This document shows positions 1 to 6,945 of a stretch of 8,222 nucleotides of DNA, piece by piece. The notes below the pieces were generated by a model, which was given only the letters and a program-made list of their open reading frames with translations, was not told the origin of the DNA and searched no databases. The translations under genes and the position numbers were made by a program. This stretch comes from Chitinophagaceae bacterium (GTDB taxonomy: Bacteria; Bacteroidota; Bacteroidia; Chitinophagales; Chitinophagaceae). The stretch spans positions 1-8,222 of the forward strand of contig JANXWM010000202.1 of the NCBI GenBank assembly GCA_025351145.1. Direction: 5' to 3'. The first letter of the stretch is position 1; each line of letters starts with the position of its first letter.

Positions 1-1
1 A

Positions 2-1999
2 ACCGATTTTGCTGTCCAGGATTCACTCCTTGCCGACGGCATCATTACTGGAAACGCTGTTATAAAAAATGTAACAACCAACCCTGTTTTTACTTCTGAT
101 ATACAGGTGCAGGACCTGAGTTATAAAAAAGATACGCTCGGTAATTTATCTGTAAAAGTGGATAACGAAACTGAAGATACATTCAATGCCAGTGTAAAGA
201 TTGAAGGCAATGGAAACAATATAAAATTAGATGGTAAATATTATACCGGCGAAGGCAAAATGGATATGAAATTAAATATCGCCAGCCTTAACCTTGCTAC
301 CGTAACACCGTTTGCTGCAGGGCAGTTGAAAGGTGTCGGCGGTAATTTAAAAGGCGATATTGCTATTGCGGGCACAGTGGATAAACCCGCAGTAAACGGA
401 GCTGTTCATTTCGAAAACGCTTATGTTGTTCCTACTTTATTAGGCTCACGTTTTACTTTGCCCGATGAAAAAATAAACGTATCAGAAAAGGGAATCAATT
501 TCGATCATTTTACCCTCGTTGATTCCGCGGGCAATAAAGCCATCATTAATGGCGACCTGCTTACAAACGATTTTAAAAACTACAAATTCTCAGTCGATCT
601 TAATGCGGATAATTTTAGTTTCATCAATTCAAATAAAGCAGATAACGCTTCTTTCTATGGCAAACTAAATATTGATGCAAAAGTAAAACTGAGGGGCGAT
701 ATGCAGGCTCCTTCCATAGATGCAAACATTAAAGCAAACAAATCTACCGACTTTACTTTTGTATTGCCCAGCAACGATCCTGAAGTGCTCAGCAGGGAAG
801 GTGTAGTAAAATTTATAGACCCCCATGCGCCGGAAGATAGCATCAAAAAAATTGATTTTACAGATACACTTATCAATACGGCAGCCCTTGCAGGAATGAA
901 CTTATCCGCTATTATCGAAACAGATACTGCCGCATTATTCACCCTCGTTATTGATGAACGCAGTGGCGATGCACTTACCTTAAAAGGCCAGGCCAATCTT
1001 GCAGCCGGAGTTGATGAAAGCGGTAAGCTAAACTTAACTGGCAGCTACGAATTACAGAAAGGCAGCTACCAGTTATCCTTTAATTTCCTCAAAAGAAAAT
1101 TTGATATTCAAAAAGGAAGCGTAATTATATGGACCGGCGACCCAACCTCTGCAACAGTCGATATCACTGCATTGTACGAAATAAAAGCCCCGCCGCTCGA
1201 TCTCGTGGAGGCGCAGCTTGCGGGCATATCCGCAACAGAATTAAATAAATATAAACAGCGCATTCCCATACAGGTATTCCTTAAAATGAAAGGCGAATTA
1301 TTAAAACCACAGATAACATTTCAAATCGCTTTACCACCCAATCAAATAACGAAATGGCCCGTGGTTGATGCTAAACTGCAGCAACTTCGCAACGATGAAT
1401 CCGAACTCAATAAACAAGTATTTGCATTGCTTTTACTCAACAGATTTGTTGGAGAAAATATTATTCAGAGCGCGGCGGGCATCACAAGTACATCAACACT
1501 TATCAGGCAGAGTGTAAGCAGTATTCTGGCCGATCAGTTGAATAAAATTGCAGGCAGTTTAATAAAAGGTGTCGATGTTAATTTCGGCATCAATTCCGAA
1601 GATGATTATACCACAGGTACAGAGCAAACAAAAACAGATCTTACAGTTGGCGTTTCAAAATCGCTGTTGAACGACCGCATAAAAGTAACCGTAGGCAGCA
1701 ACTTTGCACTCGAAGGTACCAGTAATACAAACCAGGCTGCATCAACCATTGCAGGCGATGTGGCCGTAGATTACCAGTTAAGCAAAGACGGACGCTATAT
1801 GTTAAGGGCATACCGAAAAAATAATTACGAAGGTGTGGTAGAAGGCCAGGTAATAGAATCTGGTTTAACCTTCGTTTTCACGCTTGACTATGATCATTTT
1901 AAAGAACTGTTTCAAAAGAAAGATAAAACGGTAAAGCAGCAAAAAAAAGAAGACCGAAAAGAAAAAAAACAGGAGAAAAAAGAAGCTGCAAATAATTAA
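2..1999 (+). CDS. tamB: TamB, translocation and assembly module inner-membrane component, C-terminal part (5' partial)
   Basis: The reading frame is open from base 2, so the start codon and N-terminal membrane anchor lie off the left edge; the GTG at 107 is an internal valine. TamB spans the periplasm as a long beta-rich groove and works with an Omp85-family outer-membrane partner in envelope assembly. Alternating hydrophobic/polar beta-strand sequence fills the visible part, as expected for the family. The TamB C-terminal domain (DUF490) is recognisable: about 1020-1210 encodes a stretch including GSYELQKGSYQLSF, KRKFDIQKGS and WTGDPTSATVDITALYE, and about 1795-1914 encodes the closing GRYMLRAYRKNNYEGVV and FTLDYDHFKELF. 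After that comes an unusual, very basic tail (1915-1996) rich in lysine with glutamate and glutamine. The partner gene tamL follows downstream, but with a 274-base repeat-filled gap. The family call is secure; protein length and start cannot be judged. Confidence 0.92.
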   Translation, partial: TDFAVQDSLLADGIITGNAVIKNVTTNPVFTSDIQVQDLSYKKDTLGNLSVKVDNETEDTFNASVKIEGNGNNIKLDGKYYTGEGKMDMKLNIASLNLATVTPFAAGQLKGVGGNLKGDIAIAGTVDKPAVNGAVHFENAYVVPTLLGSRFTLPDEKINVSEKGINFDHFTLVDSAGNKAIINGDLLTNDFKNYKFSVDLNADNFSFINSNKADNASFYGKLNIDAKVKLRGDMQAPSIDANIKANKSTDFTFVLPSNDPEVLSREGVVKFIDPHAPEDSIKKIDFTDTLINTAALAGMNLSAIIETDTAALFTLVIDERSGDALTLKGQANLAAGVDESGKLNLTGSYELQKGSYQLSFNFLKRKFDIQKGSVIIWTGDPTSATVDITALYEIKAPPLDLVEAQLAGISATELNKYKQRIPIQVFLKMKGELLKPQITFQIALPPNQITKWPVVDAKLQQLRNDESELNKQVFALLLLNRFVGENIIQSAAGITSTSTLIRQSVSSILADQLNKIAGSLIKGVDVNFGINSEDDYTTGTEQTKTDLTVGVSKSLLNDRIKVTVGSNFALEGTSNTNQAASTIAGDVAVDYQLSKDGRYMLRAYRKNNYEGVVEGQVIESGLTFVFTLDYDHFKELFQKKDKTVKQQKKEDRKEKKQEKKEAANN

Positions 2000-2049
2000 A
2001 ACAGGTATAAAATACAAATAAATTTTTTGAACCAAGCAGCAGATACTTA

Positions 2050-2232
2050 TATGAAGCTTCCGTTGCGTCGCACTCTTGTACAGTGGGAACATTGTGCGTC
2101 TTTGCGAGGCCTCCGAAGCAATCTGTGGACAGCATTTAAAAGTCACCGAAAAAATGAAAGCAGATTACTTCGTTCTTCGCAATGACAATATATAGTCTGA
2201 ACGTACAAGTGTGCGACGCAAGGAACGTTCAG
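2050..2232. repeat. Nested inverted-repeat (REP/MITE-like) element between tamB and tamL
   Basis: Outer arms are 2050-2081 on the plus strand (tatgaagcttccgttgcgtc and onward to cttgtac) and about 2192-2232 in reverse orientation. Both carry the core TTGCGTCGCACnCTTGTAC that recurs at 4651 and 6835. The right arm is itself bounded by a perfect 8-bp inverted repeat, CTGAACGT (2197-2204) and ACGTTCAG (2225-2232). Inside the outer arms lies a second, unrelated palindromic pair (2097-2125 and 2161-2187). The element reaches past 2211, so a GTG there belongs to the repeat and is a poor start for the next gene. It looks like a non-coding dispersed repeat cluster and may affect tamB-tamL co-transcription. 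Confidence 0.75.
2097..2187. repeat. Inner palindromic repeat (REP-like stem-loop)
   Basis: The left arm 2097-2125 (CGTCTTTGCGAGGCCTCCGA, then AGCAATCTG) and the right arm 2161-2187 (CAGATTACTTCG, then TTCTTCGCAATGACA) are imperfect reverse complements, separated by about 35 bases. From memory, the pattern CGTCATTGCGAGG...GAAGCAATCTG is a recurrent palindromic intergenic repeat in several bacterial phyla; I could not check this here. Folded RNA could form a long stem, so it might attenuate or stabilise the tamB transcript. Confidence 0.65.
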
Positions 2233-2273
2233 TACTGATTCAAATGCCCGGCTCAAAAAAAATTACTTTAATC

Positions 2274-4619
2274 ATGAACGCAATTAAAAATATTTATAAG
2301 CTTTTGGTTCCCCCTTTAAGGCGCGGAGGGGGCTTTCTTTTCCTGTTATTTCTCCTCCTCGCATGTTCATGCAATGTTACCAAACACATTCCTTCAAACG
2401 ATGCATTGTACAATGGAGCAACTATAAAATTAAAACCCGCAAACGACAGTATAAAATACGATTCAAAAGAAGTAAAAGAAGAACTGCAAACGTTGCTGCG
2501 CCCCAAGCCCAATGCATCTTTCCTTGGCATAAAGTATAAATTGATTGCTTATAATATTGCAGGCACGCCCACAGGCAAGGGTCTGCGTTACTGGCTAAAA
2601 ACAAAGATTGGCGAGCCGCCTGTATTGGCCAGCAGTGTAAACTTCGCAAAGAACCGCAGCATACTCGAAAACAGGTTTGAGAACCGCGGCTATTTTGGCA
2701 CGCCGGTAACCTTTGATACGCTTTCAAAAAAGAAAAAATTGCAAGTTACTTATTCCGCAGTTGTACAACCGCAATATAAAATTCGCAATGTAAGTTTTGT
2801 TACAGATACCAATGCAATTGGCAATCAATTGCAGGAACTTGCCAAAACATCTTTTCTAAAAACAGGCAACCCTTACGATCTTGATGTAATTAAAACCGAA
2901 AGAGTACGCATAGATGCCAACCTTAAGGAAAAAGGTTTCTTCTACTTTAATCCCGATTTTTTAATCATCAATGTGGACTCCACAGTTGGCAATAACCAGG
3001 TTGACTTCTATGTAAAATTAAAACGCGAAACACCGGCAAAAGCCAAAGATGTTTACCATATAAATGATGTGGTGGTTTTTGCAGATTATAACCTTGAAAA
3101 CGATACGGCCGTTGCAGATGTAAAAGCGCAATCGGTGCTGTACGATGGCTATTATATTTACGATCCCCAAAAGAAATTTAAGCCCATAGTTTTCAGCCGT
3201 AACCTTGTGTTTAAACCCGGGGATGTGTACAACAGGCAGGCGCATAACCTGTCGCTTAACCGGCTCGTAAGTTTGGGTGTATATAAATTTGTAAAAGCCC
3301 GTTTCCAGGAAACAGATACCACACCTGTACCAAGTCTTAACGCTTTCTATTATCTAACGCCCCTGCCAAAAAAATCTTTTCGGCTCGAGCTTTCGGGGCT
3401 TTCAAAATCCAATAACTCCAATGGCGGCGAGCTTTCATTAACCTGGCGAAACCGCAACTTTTTTAAAGCAGCAGAGATATTTTCTGTAAAGCTTTTTGGC
3501 GGTTTAGAAAAACAGGTAGCATCGCAGCAGCCAACCATAACCACCAACAGGTTTGGTGCCGAAATAAACCTGCTGGTGCCAAGAACCATTGCACCTTTTA
3601 AAATAAAAACAAACAGAAATTTTGTACCTCAAACCAATGCCACGCTGGGTTACGAATTATTCGAACGCAATACACAATACACGCTTAGTTCATCTAAAGC
3701 AAGCTTCGGTTATATATGGAAAGAGAAAATATCTACAGAGCACCAGTTAAATGTAGTATCCATTAACCTGGTGCAGCCACGCTCCATTACACCCGAATTC
3801 CAGGATTCGCTCGATCACAATATTACCCTTGCACGCAGCATCGAAAAGCAGTTTATTATCGGCTCCATTTACAACTACAATTACAATTCGCAGGCACTGC
3901 CAAACAATAAGCGCAGCAATTATTATTTCAATGGCAACTTCGATGTGTCGGGCAATATTATTGGCCTTGCAACAGGCGCAAATGTAGATACCGGCAAACA
4001 GAAAAATATTCTTGGCATCCCTTTTTCACAATACATCCGCGGCGAAGCAGACTTTCGGCATTACCTGAAAATTGGCCGCAGAAGTACATTGGCAAGCCGT
4101 GCATTAGCAGGGGTAGGTTATGCTTATGGCAACAGTACCACACTCCCGTTTGCAAAAGCATTTTTTGCCGGTGGTGCCAACGATATCAGGGCTTTCAGGG
4201 CAAGGGGCCTTGGGCCGGGAACTTATTATGCAGGTAATGCGGCGGTTGTGGGCTCTTTACCCGATCAGCCTGGTGATATAAAGTTTGAACTCAATACAGA
4301 ATTCCGCTTTAAACTATTTTCTGTTATCTACGGTGCCCTGTTTGCAGATGCTGGTAATATATGGCTGCTAAAAGAAGACAGTGTAAGGCCCGGTGGAAAA
4401 TTTACCGGTAAATTTCTCAACCAGTTTGCAGTGGGCACCGGGGCAGGTTTACGTGTTGATGTAAGTTTTTTTGTACTCCGCCTCGATGTAGCTTTCCCCA
4501 TACGCAAGCCCTATATTTTAGACGGCAGCAAATGGGTTATTAAAGATATCAGCTTTGGCAGCAGCGACTGGCGCAAAGAAAACCTTATATACAATCTTGC
4601 TATTGGCTATCCTTTTTAA
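2274..4619 (+). CDS. tamL: TamL, Omp85/TamA-family outer-membrane assembly lipoprotein
   Basis: This is the TamB partner: an Omp85-family barrel with N-terminal POTRA domains that acts at the outer membrane. I chose ATG 2274 (781 residues) because it gives a normal short n-region before the hydrophobic stretch; ATG 2244 is possible, and GTG 2211 lies inside a repeat. The signal peptide ends in LLLACSC, with Cys31 or Cys33 as the lipidated residue. TamL homologues as I recall them favour the second cysteine, followed by NVTKHIP. POTRA-like segments lie roughly at residues 35-165, 168-252 (from YKIRNVSF) and 261-346. The barrel runs from about residue 366 to the end. The conserved Omp85 loop motif appears as GGANDIRAFRARGLGPG (I at residue 638), the IRAF form rather than VRGF. 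The protein ends in ...YNLAIGYPF, a typical C-terminal aromatic beta-signal. An in-frame PPLRRGGG segment in the signal peptide is odd and probably repeat-derived. Confidence 0.92.
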   Translation: MNAIKNIYKLLVPPLRRGGGFLFLLFLLLACSCNVTKHIPSNDALYNGATIKLKPANDSIKYDSKEVKEELQTLLRPKPNASFLGIKYKLIAYNIAGTPTGKGLRYWLKTKIGEPPVLASSVNFAKNRSILENRFENRGYFGTPVTFDTLSKKKKLQVTYSAVVQPQYKIRNVSFVTDTNAIGNQLQELAKTSFLKTGNPYDLDVIKTERVRIDANLKEKGFFYFNPDFLIINVDSTVGNNQVDFYVKLKRETPAKAKDVYHINDVVVFADYNLENDTAVADVKAQSVLYDGYYIYDPQKKFKPIVFSRNLVFKPGDVYNRQAHNLSLNRLVSLGVYKFVKARFQETDTTPVPSLNAFYYLTPLPKKSFRLELSGLSKSNNSNGGELSLTWRNRNFFKAAEIFSVKLFGGLEKQVASQQPTITTNRFGAEINLLVPRTIAPFKIKTNRNFVPQTNATLGYELFERNTQYTLSSSKASFGYIWKEKISTEHQLNVVSINLVQPRSITPEFQDSLDHNITLARSIEKQFIIGSIYNYNYNSQALPNNKRSNYYFNGNFDVSGNIIGLATGANVDTGKQKNILGIPFSQYIRGEADFRHYLKIGRRSTLASRALAGVGYAYGNSTTLPFAKAFFAGGANDIRAFRARGLGPGTYYAGNAAVVGSLPDQPGDIKFELNTEFRFKLFSVIYGALFADAGNIWLLKEDSVRPGGKFTGKFLNQFAVGTGAGLRVDVSFFVLRLDVAFPIRKPYILDGSKWVIKDISFGSSDWRKENLIYNLAIGYPF
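2310..2332. repeat. Small GC-rich hairpin inside the TamL signal-peptide region
   Basis: CCCCCT (2310-2315) pairs with AGGGGG (2327-2332) around an 11-base loop. In frame it encodes the PPLRRGGG part of the signal peptide, between a short basic n-region and the hydrophobic core. The block contrasts with the AT-rich bases just before it and resembles short C-run/G-run repeats that I recall from Bacteroidota intergenic regions. Whether it is an inserted repeat is an inference. Confidence 0.45.
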
Positions 4620-4650
4620 GTACATTTTTTTGGCCAAACTTAGGAACATA

Positions 4651-4714
4651 TATGAAACTTTCCTTGCGTCGCACTCTTGTACGTTCGGATTATGAATGAG
4701 CCTTTACCGAAGCG
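4651..4714 (+). repeat. Left inverted-repeat arm flanking the methyltransferase module
   Basis: The arm begins TATGAAACTTTCCTTGCGTC and continues through the core to about AAGCG at 4714. Against the reverse complement of 6793-6835, its first 43 bases (4651-4693) show 38 identities by hand alignment. The similarity continues, with one gap, through TTTACCnAAGCG. The core also matches the repeat copies at 2050-2081 and 2192-2232. It starts 31 bases after the tamL stop. Confidence 0.75.
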
Positions 4715-4746
4715 AATGATAACTCATTGAAATTTAAAACTTTTCT

Positions 4747-4780
4747 TTTCGCTTCTATTTCTAATAGTCGTCTATCTTTG
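4747..4780 (+). promoter_or_regulatory. Candidate Bacteroidota-type promoter for the methyltransferase gene
   Basis: TATCTTTG at 4773-4780 fits the Bacteroidota -7 consensus TAnnTTTG. A weaker TTTCG at 4747-4751 sits about 21 bases upstream, where a TTTG -33 element would be expected. Initiation would fall near 4785-4790, giving a leader of roughly 55-60 bases before ATG 4846. The promoter lies between the left repeat arm and the gene, so the module would carry its own promoter. The -7 match is good and the -33 is poor. Confidence 0.4.
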
Positions 4781-4845
4781 ATTTGGCAGCCACCTTATTT
4801 GACACCCTAAAATTCAAATAGAAATTAAAATCTGCCATCGTTTAA

Positions 4846-6651
4846 ATGGAGGCAGTAAACAAACTTATTCTTGGAGACAATTTAGAAATACTTAAACAAC
4901 TTGACAGCGACAGCGTTGATTTAATCTACCTTGACCCACCATTTTTCAGCAATAGAACTTATGAAGTTATTTGGGGCGACACAGGCGAAGTAAGAAGTTT
5001 TGAAGACCGTTTCAGTGGAGGCATTGACCATTATATAAGTTGGCTAAAAGAACGAGTTGCAGAAATGCACAGAATTTTAAAATCAACAGGAACAATTTTT
5101 TTGCATTGTGATTGGCACGCTAACGCATACATACGAGTTGAAATTTTAGACAAAATATTTGGTTATCAAAATTATCGTGGAGAGATTATTTGGCAAAGGA
5201 AAAAAGCACAAGGCGATGCAAAGAATAGACTTGCAACTTTTAACGATACAATTTGGTATTACTCAAAGTCAAACACATTTACATACAATCCACAATTCAT
5301 TGCATACACAGAAGAATATAAAGATGGGTTTTACAAATTTGATGATGGAGATGGAAAAGGTTTATATCGCTTGAATGATATGTCTGCACCAGCAGGAGGA
5401 GGAATGTCTGCAATAAACAAAACAACAGGCAAACCTAATGGTTGGTATGTTTACAAAGGTTTTCAACCACCAGAAAAAGGTTGGAGATATTCTTTAGAAA
5501 CAATGATAAAACTTGATGAAGAGAAAGTAATTTATTATCCAACCAATAAGGATGGAAGTTTAGATTATTCAAAACGCCTTTATATGAAAAGGTATTTGAA
5601 TGAACAAAAAGGAACATTGCTTGGCAACATTTGGACAGACATAAATAATGTTCAAGCACAATCAGAAGAAAGAATTGGTTACCCAACCCAAAAACCAAAA
5701 TTGCTTTTAAAACGCATCATTGAAATGGCAACCAATGAAAGCGAAATTGTGTTAGACCCATTTGTTGGAGGAGGAACAACTGTTGCAGTTGCAGACATAT
5801 TTAACAGACGTTGGATTGGCATTGACCAAAGTGTACAAGCAGTAAAAGTTACAGAGTTTAGGCTCAATAATCAACAAGATTTATTTAGTAAGCCATTTAC
5901 TGTTCAGCTTCATAAATACGATTATGACACACTTCGTTACAAAGATGCTTTTGCTTTTGAAACCTTTATTGTGCAACAGTTTGGTGGCATCAACAACACA
6001 AAGCAACGTGGCGATTTAGGACTTGATGGACGAACAAAAGAAGGTTCACCAATACAGGTAAAACGAAGCGATAACATTGGACGAAATGTAATTGATAATT
6101 TTCTTTCAGCAGTTCAACGCTTCGACAAAAAACTGTTCGACAAAAACATCAAAGAACAAAAGCCAGTTGGCTACATCATTGCTTTTTCTTTGGGTCGTGG
6201 TGCAGTTGAAGAAGTTGCAAGGCTCAAAAACAAAGAAAATACAATCATTAATTTGGTGATAGTTGAAAGCATTATTCCTATTGCTAAAAAACCAACTTTG
6301 ACTATTGCAATTAACGACTTGGGCAAAGACAAAAAACAGCTTCGAGAAATTGAATTTACAGCAACAGCAGTTAGTGCAGCACCAATAGAATTTTATGCTT
6401 GGGATTTTGCATATCAATCAGACAAAGGCTTTAAACCACAAGTTCTAATTGACAAAACAGGAAAACAACAACGTAAGTTTAAAGCAGGACTTCATAATAT
6501 TGCAGTTAAAGTGGTGGACAATGTCGGACTTGATAACATTGAAATCATCAAACTAAAAGTAAACGGAACAATAGAAAGAAATTGTTCGAAGCGAAAGAAA
6601 GGTGAGCTGCCAACACAGGGGGTTTTGTGCAAGCAAGGCTTGACGTTGTAA
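4846..6651 (+). CDS. Fused DNA methyltransferase / Mrr-like PD-(D/E)XK endonuclease with C-terminal PKD-like domain
   Basis: This is a 601-residue fusion that probably modifies and cuts DNA in one polypeptide. Residues 1-345 form an N6/N4 methyltransferase of the beta class: catalytic motif IV LDPPFFS (29-35) comes first, a putative target-recognition region follows, then YPTQKP (279-284), the S-adenosylmethionine-binding FVGGGTT (306-312) and GID (325-327). DPPF favours adenine-N6. Residues about 365-475 look like an Mrr-type nuclease: Glu372 in FETFIVQQFGG, Asp394 in GDLGLDGRT, then IQVK with Gln404 and Lys406, a D...QxK active site. Residues about 485-574 resemble a PKD/Ig-like fold (FYAWDF; then GLHNIAVKVVDNVGLDN). 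The last 25 or so residues are basic, cysteine-containing and probably not native. Glutamine is mostly CAA and the gene is AT-richer than its neighbours, suggesting transfer. ATG 4846 has no clear Shine-Dalgarno. Target sequence and cutting are unproven; it could also be a methyl-directed or defence enzyme without classical restriction. Confidence 0.88.
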   Translation: MEAVNKLILGDNLEILKQLDSDSVDLIYLDPPFFSNRTYEVIWGDTGEVRSFEDRFSGGIDHYISWLKERVAEMHRILKSTGTIFLHCDWHANAYIRVEILDKIFGYQNYRGEIIWQRKKAQGDAKNRLATFNDTIWYYSKSNTFTYNPQFIAYTEEYKDGFYKFDDGDGKGLYRLNDMSAPAGGGMSAINKTTGKPNGWYVYKGFQPPEKGWRYSLETMIKLDEEKVIYYPTNKDGSLDYSKRLYMKRYLNEQKGTLLGNIWTDINNVQAQSEERIGYPTQKPKLLLKRIIEMATNESEIVLDPFVGGGTTVAVADIFNRRWIGIDQSVQAVKVTEFRLNNQQDLFSKPFTVQLHKYDYDTLRYKDAFAFETFIVQQFGGINNTKQRGDLGLDGRTKEGSPIQVKRSDNIGRNVIDNFLSAVQRFDKKLFDKNIKEQKPVGYIIAFSLGRGAVEEVARLKNKENTIINLVIVESIIPIAKKPTLTIAINDLGKDKKQLREIEFTATAVSAAPIEFYAWDFAYQSDKGFKPQVLIDKTGKQQRKFKAGLHNIAVKVVDNVGLDNIEIIKLKVNGTIERNCSKRKKGELPTQGVLCKQGLTL

Positions 6652-6679
6652 TCTTTATCTTCCGTCTCGTCATGAAAAA

Positions 6680-6698
6680 GGTTGACTAAAAATCAACC
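6680..6698. other. Small stem-loop downstream of the methyltransferase gene
   Basis: GGTTGA (6680-6685) and TCAACC (6693-6698) form a 6-bp stem with a 7-base A-rich loop, 28 bases after the stop. No T-run follows on either strand, so it is a poor intrinsic terminator, although it could mark the 3' end of the transcript. Confidence 0.3.
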
Positions 6699-6732
6699 GA
6701 AAGGATATAAAAATACGGCCATTTCTCTCCCA

Positions 6733-6754
6733 CTTTTGGTCGTCTGACCAAAAG
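6733..6754. terminator. Perfect 9-bp hairpin with a four-base loop; possible terminator or part of the right repeat
   Basis: CTTTTGGTC (6733-6741), loop GTCT and GACCAAAAG (6746-6754) form a perfect stem. It lies between the methyltransferase stop and the right repeat arm, in the 294-base gap before the sigma factor gene. No T-run follows the stem on the plus strand, although the stem's own outer A/T pairs could help in either direction. It may end the methyltransferase transcript or be a structural part of the repeat element. Confidence 0.4.
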
Positions 6755-6770
6755 CATTCGCTTTAATCTC

Positions 6771-6835
6771 CGCTTAGGTAAAAGCTGAATAAATAATCTG
6801 AAAGTATAAGAGTGCGACGCAACGAAAGCTTCATA
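6771..6835 (-). repeat. Right inverted-repeat arm flanking the methyltransferase module
   Basis: Read on the minus strand, it starts TATGAAGCTTTCGTTGCGTC and runs through the core to AAGCG. It matches the left arm at 4651-4714 in inverted orientation. Its first 32 bases (6804-6835) agree at 30 of 32 positions with the copy at 2050-2081 by hand alignment. With the left arm it brackets a stretch of about 2.2 kb holding only the methyltransferase-nuclease gene. I see no convincing target-site duplication just outside the two arms. Confidence 0.75.
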
Positions 6836-6875
6836 GAAATCCCTTAGCCGGGTTCATAATTATTTTTTTAATTGT

Positions 6876-6920
6876 CCGGGCAACCCTTTGTTTGTATACT
6901 GCATTTGTAATTGTATAAAC
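6876..6920 (+). promoter_or_regulatory. Candidate promoter region of the sigma factor gene
   Basis: CCGGGCAACCC at 6876-6886 resembles the AAC-containing -35 element used by many ECF sigma factors, and would fit autoregulation. Overlapping it, TTTG at 6887-6890 and 6891-6894 could act as a -33 element of the housekeeping sigma, with TATAAAC at 6914-6920 as a weak -7. Neither assignment is firm. The gap from 6836 to the start codon at 6946 holds nothing else I can name. Confidence 0.3.
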
Positions 6921-6945
6921 CAACTTACAGACTGATAAAATTTTT

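Noticed and set aside
107..109. GTG as a possible start of the first gene
   Set aside because: The frame is open and TamB-like all the way back to base 2, so this is an internal valine codon.
655..996. Minus-strand open frame of 113 codons inside tamB
   Set aside because: It lies fully within a well-supported plus-strand gene, with no recognisable domain; it is a shadow of the opposite frame.
1865..2146. Minus-strand open frames over the end of tamB and the repeat
   Set aside because: The Phe-rich 'hydrophobic' protein is only the reverse complement of the lysine-rich tamB tail plus repeat sequence.
2211..2213. GTG as the start of tamL
   Set aside because: It lies inside the dispersed repeat, and its N-terminus (MRRKERSV) places about 40 non-hydrophobic residues before the signal core; ATG 2274 is a better start.
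4629..4638. TTTGGCCAAA palindrome after tamL as a terminator
   Set aside because: It has no loop and no following T-run; the T-rich stretch precedes it.
6106..6417. Minus-strand Cys/Asn/Phe-rich open frame opposite the nuclease domain, a possible antitoxin or small protein
   Set aside because: Its composition is what the reverse complement of an AT-rich Lys/Asn/Glu-coding gene gives; there is no promoter or family resemblance.
4643..6841. Target-site duplication around the bracketed methyltransferase module
   Set aside because: The bases outside the arms (ggaacata on the left, gaaatccc on the right) share only a GAA, too little to call a duplication.
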